Positions 36,663 to 45,395 of a DNA stretch of 64,000 nucleotides are shown piece by piece. Numbering within the stretch: position 1 is the stretch's first letter; each line of letters begins with the position of its first letter. The notes beneath the pieces are model-generated. The model was not told the origin of the DNA and made no database searches. It saw only the letters and a list, made by a program, of their open reading frames with translations. The DNA lies in assembly GCF_003640395.1 (NCBI RefSeq), contig NZ_RBZQ01000004.1:372001-436000 (forward strand). The letters are read 5' to 3'. A program made the position numbers and the translations under genes. Source of the DNA: Stutzerimonas urumqiensis. GTDB lineage: Bacteria > Pseudomonadota > Gammaproteobacteria > Pseudomonadales > Pseudomonadaceae.

Positions 36663-36708
36663 CTGAACCGGAACAGTAACCGAGGGATTGACACAAAACC
36701 AGAACAGT
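36663..36708 (-). promoter_or_regulatory. Direct-repeat operator candidate before the MocR gene
   Basis: On the minus strand ACTGTTCCGGTT (36666-36677) and ACTGTTCTGGTT (36697-36708) form a direct repeat with a 31-base period, about three helical turns. A weaker third copy (ACTGTCCTG) lies at 36724-36732. The first is inside the near-palindrome CTGAACCGGAACAG (plus strand, 36663-36676). Repeated or paired sites in front of their own gene are typical for MocR regulators. Confidence 0.6.
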
Positions 36709-36740
36709 TGGGACGAGAGGTTACAGGACAGTTGCCGCCC

Positions 36741-37535
36741 TCAGCGGGACGGCGCCAACGTGCCCTGTGCGTCGGAGAAGACGATTTCGACCCTGCGATT
36801 TTGCGCGCGCCCACGTGCCGAGGCGTTCTCGGTCAGCGGGTACTGCTCGCCATAACCCTGCACGATCATGCGCGCCGGATCGATGCCCAGGTCTGCCAGG
36901 AAGTCGGCCACCGCCTGCGCCCGCAAGCGAGACAGCTCCAGGTTCTGAGCCGCCTGGCCTCGGTTGTCGCTGTAGCCTTCGATGCGGATCGTGCGCTTGG
37001 GGTTGAGATTCAGGAAACGCACCAACCGCAACAGCGTTCGGTTCGCCGAAGGACTCAGCTGCGCGCTGCCGGCCTGGAACAGCACGTCGCCGAGCGTCAT
37101 CACCAGGCCACGATCGGTTTCGGTCGCCGCCAACGCCATCATCTGGTCTTCCAGCCAGCGTCCCTGCTGTTCGGCCGTGAGCAAGCGCGCCTCCTGCAAA
37201 GCAAGACGCAGGCGATCGCGTTCCATCGTCAAGCGCGTCTGCCGCGCCTGCCCTTCCACCAGATCGGTATGCTCGCGGGCGATCTGGGCGTACCGCTCGC
37301 TGAGGTAGGCATAATGCGCGACGTCATCGGCGCTTCCCCAGTAACCCGCAAAACGCTCCGCCCGGCCCAGCGACTCGCCGGATCGAACCACATCCTTCGG
37401 CGCGGCACGCAATACATCGGAGTCGTCCTTCACGGACAGGTAGGCCGCTTCTGCCCGGGCCAGGGCCTCGCTCGCCTCCTGGCTGGCACACCCGACCAGA
37501 GACAGGGGCAACAACATCCAGAACAGGCTCTTCAT
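36741..37535 (-). CDS. OmpA-family lipoprotein with DUF4398-neighbour layout
   Basis: This 264-residue protein has a lipoprotein signal (MKSLFWMLLPLSLVGC), a helical coiled-coil-like region (~20-130) and a C-terminal OmpA domain (~135-255) with IRIEGYSDNRG, NLELSRLRAQAV and YGEQYPLTEN...QNRRVEIVF, which bind peptidoglycan. The ATG overlaps the stop of the preceding DUF4398 gene (four bases), so the two are coupled. The likely role is anchoring or sensing between outer membrane and cell wall; function is not proven. Confidence 0.92.
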   Translation of the reverse strand: MKSLFWMLLPLSLVGCASQEASEALARAEAAYLSVKDDSDVLRAAPKDVVRSGESLGRAERFAGYWGSADDVAHYAYLSERYAQIAREHTDLVEGQARQTRLTMERDRLRLALQEARLLTAEQQGRWLEDQMMALAATETDRGLVMTLGDVLFQAGSAQLSPSANRTLLRLVRFLNLNPKRTIRIEGYSDNRGQAAQNLELSRLRAQAVADFLADLGIDPARMIVQGYGEQYPLTENASARGRAQNRRVEIVFSDAQGTLAPSR

Positions 37536-37888
37536 TGGAGATCACCGAGCTGCTGGCGCAGCCGCGCGATACGGCGGGTCAACTCGGCGATCTGCTCGTC
37601 GCTTTTCTGGGTCAGGACCTTGGCCTCGGCCAGGCGTGCATCCAGCTCGGCCTGCTCGGCAAGCAGGCGAGCCCGCTTGTTGTCGCCGTCCTGCACCGCG
37701 GCCTCGGCCTGAGCCGTCTTGTTCCGCGCAAGCGCCAGCTCGGCAACCTCGTCCGTGCCGCCCACCGCTTCGGCCTGCTCGATGGCCTGGCGCGTCAGGC
37801 GCAGTTGCTCATCGGGAACCGGGTCAGTGGCGCACGCCACCAACAGGGTGCATGCCGTGAGGAGGAATAAAGCGTTGCGATGATTCAC
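37532..37888 (-). CDS. DUF4398 domain lipoprotein
   Basis: This 118-residue protein begins with a lipoprotein signal (NHRNALFLLTACTLLVACATDP) and continues as a long alanine/glutamate-rich alpha-helix (AIEQAEAV...LARNKTAQAEAAVQDGDNKRARLLAEQAELDARLAEAK), typical of DUF4398. The start is a GTG at 37888 overlapping the upstream stop as GTGA, with AGG eight bases upstream. It is sandwiched and coupled between the SBP and OmpA-family genes, so the three products probably work together. Function unknown. Confidence 0.88.
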   Translation of the reverse strand: MNHRNALFLLTACTLLVACATDPVPDEQLRLTRQAIEQAEAVGGTDEVAELALARNKTAQAEAAVQDGDNKRARLLAEQAELDARLAEAKVLTQKSDEQIAELTRRIARLRQQLGDLQ

Positions 37889-38718
37889 TGGGAAACCTGC
37901 GCGGTGTCGGCGGGCTGCGTCGCATGCTGTGCAGCCCAGCGGTCGATGTTCTGTTCGATCATGCGCTGCGGGATGCCGGCAGCACGGTATTCGGTCATGA
38001 GCCTGGCCAGTTCGCCACGGAGCCAAGGCCCGTTGCAGGCGGAATCGTGGGCGATCGCCAGGTGCATCGTCCGGCTGAGAACCGGCGGTCGAAGCGCAAC
38101 GAGCCCTTCGAGCAGCCCAAGCGGCTTGGCCCTGGCCGTGAGCGAATGCGGCTCATGAAGCAGATACTCGACGTCACCGTCTTGCAACTGACGCAGCGCC
38201 GCTTCGGTCGTATCGAGCGGCTGCAAATGAAGGCTCGACTCGGCGTAGGCGGCGAACTGCTCACCGAGGTACGTCCCCTTCACGATCGCACCGTCGAGCT
38301 GGCGCAGGTCGTCACGATTGCCATACGGAAACAGCGCCTCAGGGGGCACCCACACCAGCGAATCGAGCACCGCTACGGGCGGATGGACGTAGTCGAGTAC
38401 ATCGAGATTCTCGGCCACGAGCACGGCGTCGGCGAGCACATCCACGCGACCGCTGCTCACTTCCGCCAGCGCAGCCTTGGCGTCGCCTGTAGGGAGCATT
38501 TCGAGCTGCAGACCGATGGCATCGGTGGCCATCTTGAGGATGTCGACATTGGCGCCGATGAGCCGTTCAGGCTGGTCTGGATCACGCCAGAGGAAAGGTG
38601 GATTGTCGTCGGCACCGGTAGCGATGATGCGCTCGCATTTGCCTGCCGCGACGGTCAATGCCGGAACGCTCAGCAAGCCAATGACGAGGATCGACCGTAG
38701 CCGCCTGGCCAGATGCAT
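37885..38718 (-). CDS. Periplasmic substrate-binding protein-like (SBP_bac_3 family)
   Basis: This 277-residue protein has a signal peptide (MHLARRLRSILVIGLLSVPALTVAAG) and a family 3 solute-binding fold (DNPPFLWRD...LIGANVDILKMATDAIGLQLEM...). No ABC permease or ATPase gene is nearby, so it is probably a sensor or accessory binding protein rather than a transporter part. It starts the SBP-DUF4398-OmpA operon. Gene order and overlaps imply joint function, unknown as yet. Confidence 0.88.
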   Translation of the reverse strand: MHLARRLRSILVIGLLSVPALTVAAGKCERIIATGADDNPPFLWRDPDQPERLIGANVDILKMATDAIGLQLEMLPTGDAKAALAEVSSGRVDVLADAVLVAENLDVLDYVHPPVAVLDSLVWVPPEALFPYGNRDDLRQLDGAIVKGTYLGEQFAAYAESSLHLQPLDTTEAALRQLQDGDVEYLLHEPHSLTARAKPLGLLEGLVALRPPVLSRTMHLAIAHDSACNGPWLRGELARLMTEYRAAGIPQRMIEQNIDRWAAQHATQPADTAQVSQ

Positions 38719-38789
38719 TGCTTACCTCTTTGTCGGTCGTTTGAACACGCAGCGATGTTAACACTGACGCCCATCGCCCTGAGTCATAA

Positions 38790-38816
38790 AAAAACCCGCT
38801 GCCAGAGCGGGTTTTT
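38790..38816 (-). terminator. Intrinsic terminator after etfA
   Basis: A stem AACCCGCT / AGCGGGTT (38793-38800, 38806-38813) with a five-base loop has A runs before and T runs after on the plus strand. Read on the minus strand it is a good terminator for etfBA, ending 17 bases past the stop codon. It could work in both directions. Confidence 0.88.
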
Positions 38817-38832
38817 CATCAACGCGGGCTTA

Positions 38833-39762
38833 TCAGACCAAGCGCTCGAGCTCCGGCACGATCTCGAACAGATCGCCTACCAGGCCGTAGTCGGCAACCT
38901 GGAAGATCGGCGCCTCTTCGTCCTTGTTGATCGCCACGATGACTTTCGAGTCCTTCATGCCGGCCAGGTGCTGGATCGCGCCGGAAATACCGACTGCGAT
39001 GTACAACTGCGGAGCGACGATCTTGCCGGTCTGGCCGACCTGCATGTCGTTCGGTACGAAACCGGCGTCCACTGCCGCGCGCGACGCACCGACAGCAGCG
39101 CCGAGCTTGTCCGCAAGCGAGTACAGGTACTTGAAGTTGTCGCCGTTCTGCATGCCGCGGCCGCCGGAAACGACGATCTTGGCGGCAGTGAGCTCGGGAC
39201 GGTCCGACTTGGCCAGCTCTTCACTGACGAAAGCCGACTTGCCCGCATTGCCCGCGCCGGAAACAGGTTCGACCGTCGCGCTGCCGCCGGTAGCATTCAC
39301 CGCATCGAAGCCGGTCGAACGTACGGTGATCACCTTGATCGGCGCGCTGGACTGCACGGTGGCGATCGCATTACCCGCGTAGATGGGGCGCTTGAAGGTA
39401 TCGGCGCTTTCGACCGAGACGATTTCCGAAATCTGGTCGACGTCGAGCAGCGCTGCTACGCGCGGCATGAAGTTCTTGCCGTTGGTGGTGGCCGAGGCCA
39501 GCACGTGGCTGTAATTCTTCGCCTGGTCGGCAATCAGCGGGGCAACATTTTCTGGAAGCTGATTGGCGTAAGCGGCGTCATCGGCAACCAGTACCTTGGA
39601 GACGCCTTCGATCTGCGCCGCTGCTTCGCCAACCGCAGCACAACCCGCGCCGGCTACCAGCACGTGGATGTCGCCGCCAATCGCCTTGGCCGCCGCAACG
39701 GTGTTCAGGGTCGCCGCTCCGAGAACGGCATTGTTGTGTTCAGCGATAACCAGGGTAGCCAT
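38833..39762 (-). CDS. etfA: Electron transfer flavoprotein alpha subunit
   Basis: EtfA binds FAD and with EtfB shuttles electrons from acyl-CoA dehydrogenases to ETF-ubiquinone oxidoreductase. The 309-residue protein contains the FAD-domain signature [22 protein letters not shown]...[16 protein letters not shown]. The start overlaps the etfB stop (one base). It is followed by an intrinsic terminator. Confidence 0.97.
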   Translation of the reverse strand: MATLVIAEHNNAVLGAATLNTVAAAKAIGGDIHVLVAGAGCAAVGEAAAQIEGVSKVLVADDAAYANQLPENVAPLIADQAKNYSHVLASATTNGKNFMPRVAALLDVDQISEIVSVESADTFKRPIYAGNAIATVQSSAPIKVITVRSTGFDAVNATGGSATVEPVSGAGNAGKSAFVSEELAKSDRPELTAAKIVVSGGRGMQNGDNFKYLYSLADKLGAAVGASRAAVDAGFVPNDMQVGQTGKIVAPQLYIAVGISGAIQHLAGMKDSKVIVAINKDEEAPIFQVADYGLVGDLFEIVPELERLV

Positions 39763-40511
39763 CAGATAACCTTCGCCTCGTTCTTCAGTTTCTCGACCAG
39801 TTCAGCCACGGACTTGACCTTGACGCCGGCGCTGCGTGCGGCCGGGGCCTCGACCTTCAGGGTCTTGACGGTCGACGTGGTGGACACGCCCAGCGCATCG
39901 GGGGTGGCCGTTTCGAGGGGCTTCTTCTTGGCCTTCATGATGTTCGGCAGCGAGGCGTAGCGCGGCTCGTTCAGGCGCAGGTCGGTGGTGACGATCGCCG
40001 GCAGGTTCAATGCCACGGTCTGCAGGCCGCCATCGATCTCGCGGGTGACGTTGAGCTTGTCTCCGGCCACTTCCACTTTGGAAGCGAAGGTGCCCTGCGG
40101 GTAGCCGGTCAGCGCGCCAAGCATCTGGCCAGTCTGGTTGTTGTCGCTGTCGATCGCCTGCTTGCCGAGGATGATCAGCTGCGGCTGTTCCTTGTCGACC
40201 ACCGCCTTGAGCAGCTTGGCAACGGCCAGGGAATTCAACTCTTCGTTCGATTCAACCAGGATGGCGCGATCGGCACCCAGCGCCAGCGCGGTGCGCAGCT
40301 GTTCCTGAGCGGCAGTCGGGCCGATGGAAACGACCACGATTTCGCTGGCGACGCCCTTTTCCTTGAGGCGTACGGCTTCTTCCACAGCGATTTCGCAGAA
40401 AGGGTTCATCGACATCTTGACGTTGGCGAGGTCGACGCCGGAATTGTCCGCCTTGACGCGAACCTTGACGTTGTAGTCGACCACTCGTTTGACAGCTACA
40501 AGAACCTTCAT
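39762..40511 (-). CDS. etfB: Electron transfer flavoprotein beta subunit
   Basis: EtfB is the AMP-binding partner of EtfA. The 249-residue protein begins [20 protein letters not shown] and contains the ETF-beta signature [11 protein letters not shown] and [21 protein letters not shown]. The ATG at 40511 has GAGGA five bases upstream; the frame extends without support. It is divergent from etf-QO, sharing a promoter region with a PsrA-like operator. Confidence 0.97.
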   Translation of the reverse strand: MKVLVAVKRVVDYNVKVRVKADNSGVDLANVKMSMNPFCEIAVEEAVRLKEKGVASEIVVVSIGPTAAQEQLRTALALGADRAILVESNEELNSLAVAKLLKAVVDKEQPQLIILGKQAIDSDNNQTGQMLGALTGYPQGTFASKVEVAGDKLNVTREIDGGLQTVALNLPAIVTTDLRLNEPRYASLPNIMKAKKKPLETATPDALGVSTTSTVKTLKVEAPAARSAGVKVKSVAELVEKLKNEAKVI

Positions 40512-40682
40512 GGATTCCTCGTTACTCTCCGGTGAATTTGATTTCGCCGTGGCGAACCGGGCCATGCTCAGCGACCCATCGGATGGGCGAGTCTTCGGCG
40601 AGCGCAGAACCGCCTGTATCTTGGACCGCTGACGCGCGGAGGGTCAACAACGCATATACCCCCTCATAAGCCGCGGAATCGG

Positions 40683-40709
40683 ATTCTAACAGGCCTTGCA
40701 AAAATTCAA
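40683..40709 (-). promoter_or_regulatory. Candidate promoter of etfBA
   Basis: Minus-strand -35 TTGAAT (40704-40709) and -10 TAGAAT (40683-40688) are separated by 15 bases; TGT before the -10 gives an extended -10 element. The -35 overlaps the PsrA-like operator. Confidence 0.6.
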
Positions 40710-40720
40710 ACAAACGTTTG
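40707..40720. promoter_or_regulatory. PsrA-like operator between etfB and etf-QO
   Basis: CAAAC-AAAC-GTTTG matches the C/GAAAC-N2-4-GTTTG/C pattern described for the fatty-acid-responsive TetR regulator PsrA. It overlaps the etfB -35 and adjoins the etf-QO -35. I recall the corresponding P. aeruginosa etf genes being listed as PsrA targets, which agrees. Confidence 0.75.
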
Positions 40721-40722
40721 TA

Positions 40723-40751
40723 TTGGACCGACTGGAGCGGCCATATATAAT
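40723..40751 (+). promoter_or_regulatory. Sigma-70 promoter of etf-QO
   Basis: TTGGAC (40723-40728) and a consensus TATAAT (40746-40751) are separated by 17 bases, 79 bases before the etf-QO ATG. This is the clearest sigma-70 promoter in the window. Confidence 0.85.
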
Positions 40752-40830
40752 GCGCCGGCTCGGCTCGATCACGGACGGATCCAAGCCCTCCATCTTATAA
40801 ATCATCAAAGCCTTGAGTAGGAGTTAGCCT

Positions 40831-42486
40831 ATGGAACGCGAATACATGGAATTCGACGTGGTGATCGTCGGAGCGGGTCCGGCAGGCCTTTCCGCCGCGT
40901 GCCGGCTGAAGCAACGGGCCGCTGACGAGGGCAAGGAGATCAGCGTCTGTGTCGTCGAGAAGGGTTCCGAAGTCGGCGCCCATATCCTGTCGGGTGCGGT
41001 ATTCGAACCGCGCGCACTCAACGAGCTGTTTCCCAACTGGAAAGAACTCGAAGCGCCGCTGAACACGGCGGTCAAGCGTGACGACATTTATCTGCTCAAG
41101 AGCGCCGAGCGTGCGAGCAAGCTGCCGAATGCACTGGTTCCCAAGACCATGCACAACGAAGGCAACTACATCATTTCCCTTGGCAACCTGTGCCGCTGGC
41201 TGGCGCAGCAGGCCGAAAACCTGGGCGTCGAGATCTACCCGGGGTTCGCCGCGCAGGAAGCCCTGATCGACGAGCAAGGCGTGGTTCGCGGCATCATCAC
41301 CGGTGACCTCGGCGTCAATCGCGAAGGCGAGCCCAAGGAAGGCATGTACACCCCGGGCATGGAACTGCGCGCCAAGTACACCCTCTTCGCCGAAGGTTGC
41401 CGTGGCCACATCGGCAAGCAGCTGATCAGCCGCTACAACCTGAACGCCAACGTCGACCCTCAGCACTACGGCATCGGCATCAAGGAATTGTGGGACATCG
41501 ATCCGTCCAAGCACGAGCAGGGTCTGGTGGTGCACACCGCTGGCTGGCCGCTGGATGACGAGAACTCTGGCGGCTCCTTCCTTTATCACCTGGAGAACAA
41601 CCAGGTCGTGGTCGGTCTGATCGTCGACCTATCCTATAGCAACCCGTACCTGTCGCCCTTCGATGAATTCCAGCGCTACAAGCACCACCCGGTCATCAAG
41701 CAGTACCTAGAAGGCGGCAAGCGCGTGTCCTACGGCGCCCGCGCCATCGCCAAGGGCGGCCTGAACTGCCTGCCGAAGATGATCTTCAACGGCGGCGCGC
41801 TGATCGGCTGCGATGCCGGGACCCTGAACTTCGCCAAGATCAAGGGCAGCCACACCGCGATGAAGTCCGGCATGATCGCTGCCGAGGCGGTTGCCGACGC
41901 GCTGTTCGCTGGCCGCGAAGGTGGCGACGAGCTGACCGCCTACGAGGAAGCCTTCAAGAAGAGTTGGGTGTACGAAGAGATGTACGCCAGCCGCAACTTC
42001 GGCGCGGCGATCCACAAGTGGGGCGCGGTGAAAGGCGGCGCGTTCAACTTCATCGACCAGAACATCTTCGGCGGCAAGCTGCCCTTCACGCTGCATGACA
42101 GAAAGCCCGATTACGCCTGCCTCAAAAAGGCGGCGGACGCGAAGAAAATCGACTATCCCAAGCCGGATGGCGTGCTCAGCTTCGACAAGCTCAGCTCGGT
42201 GTTCCTCTCCAACACCAACCACGAAGAAGACCAGCCGGTCCACCTCAAGCTCAAGGACCCGAGCATTCCGATCGACCAGAACCTGCCGCTGTACGACGAA
42301 CCCGCCCAGCGTTACTGCCCGGCTGGCGTATACGAGGTGGTGAACCAGGACGATGGCAGCAAGCGCTTCCAGATCAACGCCCAGAACTGCGTGCACTGCA
42401 AGACCTGCGACATCAAGGACCCCGCGCAGAACATCACCTGGGTCGCACCGGAAGGCACCGGCGGGCCGAACTACCCCAACATGTAA
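40831..42486 (+). CDS. Electron transfer flavoprotein-ubiquinone oxidoreductase
   Basis: ETF-QO passes electrons from ETF to ubiquinone. The 551-residue protein opens with an FAD-binding motif VVIVGAGPAGLSAACRLKQ (about 8-26). It ends with an iron-sulfur domain whose cysteines appear in YCPAGVYEV and CVHCKTCDIKDP. Length is typical. It lies divergent from etfBA, so the electron-transfer chain for fatty-acid and amino-acid oxidation is encoded together. Confidence 0.96.
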   Translation: MEREYMEFDVVIVGAGPAGLSAACRLKQRAADEGKEISVCVVEKGSEVGAHILSGAVFEPRALNELFPNWKELEAPLNTAVKRDDIYLLKSAERASKLPNALVPKTMHNEGNYIISLGNLCRWLAQQAENLGVEIYPGFAAQEALIDEQGVVRGIITGDLGVNREGEPKEGMYTPGMELRAKYTLFAEGCRGHIGKQLISRYNLNANVDPQHYGIGIKELWDIDPSKHEQGLVVHTAGWPLDDENSGGSFLYHLENNQVVVGLIVDLSYSNPYLSPFDEFQRYKHHPVIKQYLEGGKRVSYGARAIAKGGLNCLPKMIFNGGALIGCDAGTLNFAKIKGSHTAMKSGMIAAEAVADALFAGREGGDELTAYEEAFKKSWVYEEMYASRNFGAAIHKWGAVKGGAFNFIDQNIFGGKLPFTLHDRKPDYACLKKAADAKKIDYPKPDGVLSFDKLSSVFLSNTNHEEDQPVHLKLKDPSIPIDQNLPLYDEPAQRYCPAGVYEVVNQDDGSKRFQINAQNCVHCKTCDIKDPAQNITWVAPEGTGGPNYPNM

Positions 42487-42500
42487 GACCGTCCGACATG

Positions 42501-42537
42501 AGAAAGGCGCGCTTGCAAGAGCGCGCCTTTCTTTTTT
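42501..42537 (+). terminator. Intrinsic terminator after etf-QO
   Basis: A 13-bp perfect stem (AGAAAGGCGCGCT / AGCGCGCCTTTCT) with a 6-base loop is followed by a T tract, 14 bases past the stop codon. Confidence 0.93.
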
Positions 42538-42610
42538 GCCGCCCTTTGCCTCGCGAGACAGCGATACGATCGCTAGTCTTGAGCTGAACGGCCATACCAA
42601 GGGGATCGCA

Positions 42611-42826
42611 ATGGACGACCAAGATCAGCGCCCGCTTTCCTTTCGCGAGCTACTGGGCAGCGTCCTGGCCGCCGCGCTCGGCGTACAAAGCAGCAAGAAC
42701 CGCACCCGGGACTTCAGCCGTGGCAAGCCGAGCCAGTTCATCATGATGGGCATCCTCTTCACGATGCTGTTCGGCCTTTGCCTCTTCGCAATCGTGCTTC
42801 TGGTCACTCACCTGGCCGGCATCTGA
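42611..42826 (+). CDS. DUF2970-type small membrane protein
   Basis: This 71-residue protein starts MDDQDQRPLSFRELLGSVLAAALGVQSSKNRTRDFSRG and ends with one membrane helix (about 47-70), the DUF2970 layout. The ATG at 42611 has AAGGGGAT about seven bases upstream. Function unknown. Confidence 0.85.
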   Translation: MDDQDQRPLSFRELLGSVLAAALGVQSSKNRTRDFSRGKPSQFIMMGILFTMLFGLCLFAIVLLVTHLAGI

Positions 42827-42827
42827 G

Positions 42828-42929
42828 TCACTGGTGACTGACCCAGAACACCGCCGTCGACACCACGATCACTATAAGAAAGAAGATGGCGAGCGCATCG
42901 ACGCGACTGTCCCGGTTCTGCTGATTCAT
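42828..42929 (-). CDS. 33-residue single-helix membrane protein (putative)
   Basis: The sequence MNQQNRDSRVDALAIFFLIVIVVSTAVFWVSHQ is a short polar start then one hydrophobic helix. AAGGGG lies five to six bases before the ATG. It is convergent with DUF2970 and divergent from cysI. A real small gene is likely on the basis of the ribosome site and helix; no function is known. Confidence 0.6.
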   Translation of the reverse strand: MNQQNRDSRVDALAIFFLIVIVVSTAVFWVSHQ

Positions 42930-43166
42930 AGCGACCCCTTGCAAGGTGAGCGGACCAAGCGACTGCCAATGAGTTAAGTCGGCCGCGGGGTCTTCGGCAA
43001 GCGGGCGTCCTCTATCGCTTATCACTTATTGTTAGCGTCATATAGATAAACATCACTTTTCCATATAAAGACGCACTGGTATCTTGCCCCGCGCTGCAAA
43101 GTGCGCGGCCGTGCGCGTGCTTACCGTTCCTTCGATTCGGCCGGCAGCCTGACAACGGGATTTTTC

Positions 43167-44825
43167 ATGTACGTATACGACCAGTACGACCAACAAATCG
43201 TCGAAGAACGAGTCAAGCAATTCCGGGATCAAATTCGTCGCTATCTGGCGGGCGAACTCACCGACGCGGAGCTGTTGCCGCTTCGTCTCCAGAATGGCCT
43301 TTATATTCAACGCTACGCGCCCATGCTGCGCCTGGCGGTCCCCTACGGGAACCTGCGCTCCGAGCAGTTGCGCAAACTCGCCCAGATCACCCGCGACTAT
43401 GACAAGGGCTACGCCCACATCAGTACGCGGCAGAACATCCAGCTCAACTGGCCCGAGCTGGAAGATGTCCCCGACATCCTCGCCGAGCTTGCCACGGTGC
43501 AGATGCACTCGATCCAGACCAGCGGCAACTGCATTCGCAACACCACGACGGATCAGTTCGCCGGCGTCGCCAAGGACGAGCTGATCGACCCGCGCCCCTG
43601 GTGCGAGATCATCCGCCAGTGGTCCACGTTCCATCCCGAGTTCGTCCGCCTGCCGCGCAAGTTCAAGATCGCCGTCAATGGCGCGGTCCGGGATCGTGCG
43701 GCGATCGAAGTCCACGATATCGGCCTCGAAGCCGTGAAGAACGACGCCGGCGAACTGGGCTTCCGCGTCCTGGTCGGCGGTGGGCTGGGCCGGACGCCGA
43801 TCGTCGGCAGCTTCATCAACGAGTTCATGCCGTGGCAGCACCTGTTGAGCTACCTCGAAGCGATTCTGCGGATCTACAACCGCTACGGTCGTCGCGACAA
43901 CAAGTTCAAGGCGCGCATCAAGATCCTGGTGAAGGCCCTGACACCCGAAGTGTTCGCCCAGAAGGTCGACCAGGAATGGCAGCACCTGAAGGACGGCCCG
44001 CTCACCCTCACGCAGCAAGAGGTCGACCGGGTCTCCCAGTACTTCACCGCGCCAGCTTACGAGACGCTCGCCGATGAGGCCGCCCTGCTGGCCTCGCTGT
44101 CGGCCGAGCATCCGGGTTTTGGCCGGTGGCGCATGCGCAATGTCTTCGAGCACAAGCAGCCGGGTTATGCGGCGGTCACGCTATCGCTGAAGCCCACCGG
44201 CACCGCGCCGGGCGACATCACCGACAAGCAGCTCGACGCGCTGGCCGATCTGGCCGATCGCTATTCGTTCGGCGAAGTGCGCACCACCCATAACCAGAAC
44301 ATCGTTCTAGCCGATGTGCGCCAGGCGGATCTGTTCGAACTCTGGGGTGAGCTGCGTGAACTTGGCTTCGCCACGCCGAATATCGGCCTGCTGACCGACA
44401 TCATCTGCTGCCCGGGCGGTGACTTCTGCTCGCTGGCCAACGCGAAATCCATCCCCATCGCCGAGGCGATTCAACGCCGTTTCGATGACCTGGACTACCT
44501 CTTCGACCTCGGCGAGATCGACCTCAACATCTCGGGCTGCATGAACGCATGCGGCCATCACCATGTCGGCCACATCGGCATCCTCGGCGTGGACAAGAAG
44601 GGCGAAGAGTTCTACCAGGTCTCGCTTGGCGGTAGCAGCGGGCGCGACGCGACGCTGGGACAGATACTCGGCCCGTCGTTCGCCCAGGACGCCATGCCGG
44701 ACGTGATCGGCAAGATCATCGACGTTTTTGTGGAGCATCGCGAAGAAGATGAACCTTTCCTCGATACCTTCCGCCGAGTCGGCATTGCCCCGTTCAAGGA
44801 GCGCGTCTATGCAGCGAATCATTAA
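43167..44825 (+). CDS. cysI: Sulfite reductase (siroheme hemoprotein)
   Basis: CysI reduces sulfite to sulfide for cysteine synthesis. The 552-residue protein has the nitrite/sulfite-reductase ferredoxin-like half domains and a siroheme/4Fe-4S motif in ICCPGGDFCSLANAKS and NISGCMNACGHHHVGHIG. The ATG at 43167 (MYVYDQYDQQIVEERV) is preceded by GGGA six bases upstream. The AT-rich stretch at about 43000-43075 is a likely promoter region, perhaps CysB-controlled. The gene overlaps the next one by 17 bases. Confidence 0.96.
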   Translation: MYVYDQYDQQIVEERVKQFRDQIRRYLAGELTDAELLPLRLQNGLYIQRYAPMLRLAVPYGNLRSEQLRKLAQITRDYDKGYAHISTRQNIQLNWPELEDVPDILAELATVQMHSIQTSGNCIRNTTTDQFAGVAKDELIDPRPWCEIIRQWSTFHPEFVRLPRKFKIAVNGAVRDRAAIEVHDIGLEAVKNDAGELGFRVLVGGGLGRTPIVGSFINEFMPWQHLLSYLEAILRIYNRYGRRDNKFKARIKILVKALTPEVFAQKVDQEWQHLKDGPLTLTQQEVDRVSQYFTAPAYETLADEAALLASLSAEHPGFGRWRMRNVFEHKQPGYAAVTLSLKPTGTAPGDITDKQLDALADLADRYSFGEVRTTHNQNIVLADVRQADLFELWGELRELGFATPNIGLLTDIICCPGGDFCSLANAKSIPIAEAIQRRFDDLDYLFDLGEIDLNISGCMNACGHHHVGHIGILGVDKKGEEFYQVSLGGSSGRDATLGQILGPSFAQDAMPDVIGKIIDVFVEHREEDEPFLDTFRRVGIAPFKERVYAANH

Positions 44826-45315
44826 GAACGGCGTGGTGGTCGACGAGTCCTGGCACTTGCTGCCCCAGGACACGCCATTCGAGTCGGTCTCCAACAGCGA
44901 CGACGTGATCGTGCCGCTCTCGATGTGGCTGGAGCATGGCCGCGCCCTCACCGTTCGTGACGGTGGCCTTGGCGTCTGGCTGGAAAGCGATGAGCAGATC
45001 GAAGACATCGCGGATGACTTGCAGCACTTCCAGGTGATTGCACTGAACTTTCCGGTGTTCACCGACGGCAGGCATTTCTCCTCCGCCCGCTTGCTGCGCG
45101 AGCGTTATGGCTACAAGGGCGAGATTCGGGCGATCGGCGATGTGCTGCGCGATCAGGTGTTCCTGATGCACCGCTGCGGTTTCGATGCTTTTGCCATCCG
45201 ACCCGACCGCGACCCCGAGGACGCCTTGCAAAGCCTCCGCGATTTCAGCGTCACCTATCAGGCTGCAGTGGATCAGCCTCTGCCGCTGTTTCGACGCCGC
45301 GCTCAACCGGCATGA
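44809..45315 (+). CDS. DUF934 protein linked to sulfite reduction
   Basis: This 168-residue protein (MQRIIKNGVVVDESWHLL...) belongs to DUF934, regularly encoded after cysI and named a probable oxidoreductase partner in sulfite reduction. No cofactor motif is visible. AAGGAG lies eight bases before the ATG, which sits inside the end of cysI, so the two are translationally coupled. It is followed by a strong terminator. Confidence 0.9.
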   Translation: MQRIIKNGVVVDESWHLLPQDTPFESVSNSDDVIVPLSMWLEHGRALTVRDGGLGVWLESDEQIEDIADDLQHFQVIALNFPVFTDGRHFSSARLLRERYGYKGEIRAIGDVLRDQVFLMHRCGFDAFAIRPDRDPEDALQSLRDFSVTYQAAVDQPLPLFRRRAQPA

Positions 45316-45317
45316 TG

Positions 45318-45348
45318 AAAAAATCCGCCTGAACGGCGGATTTTTTTT
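45318..45348 (+). terminator. Intrinsic terminator after DUF934
   Basis: Stem AAATCCGCC / GGCGGATTT (45321-45329, 45335-45343) with a five-base loop is flanked by an A run and an eight-T run. It can work in both directions, terminating cysI-DUF934 and also RNA from the convergent acuI gene. Confidence 0.93.
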
Positions 45349-45395
45349 GCGTTGGTCAGGCCGGGCCTGGTCATCGCACCTGTGCCCTGCTCGCC

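Noticed and set aside
36688..36693. TTGACA on the plus strand before the MocR gene
   Set aside because: No -10 at 16-18 bases and no plus-strand gene downstream.
40522..40713. A 63-residue minus-strand frame upstream of etfB
   Set aside because: It starts inside the PsrA-like operator and contains the etfB -10; no ribosome site and no recognised protein.
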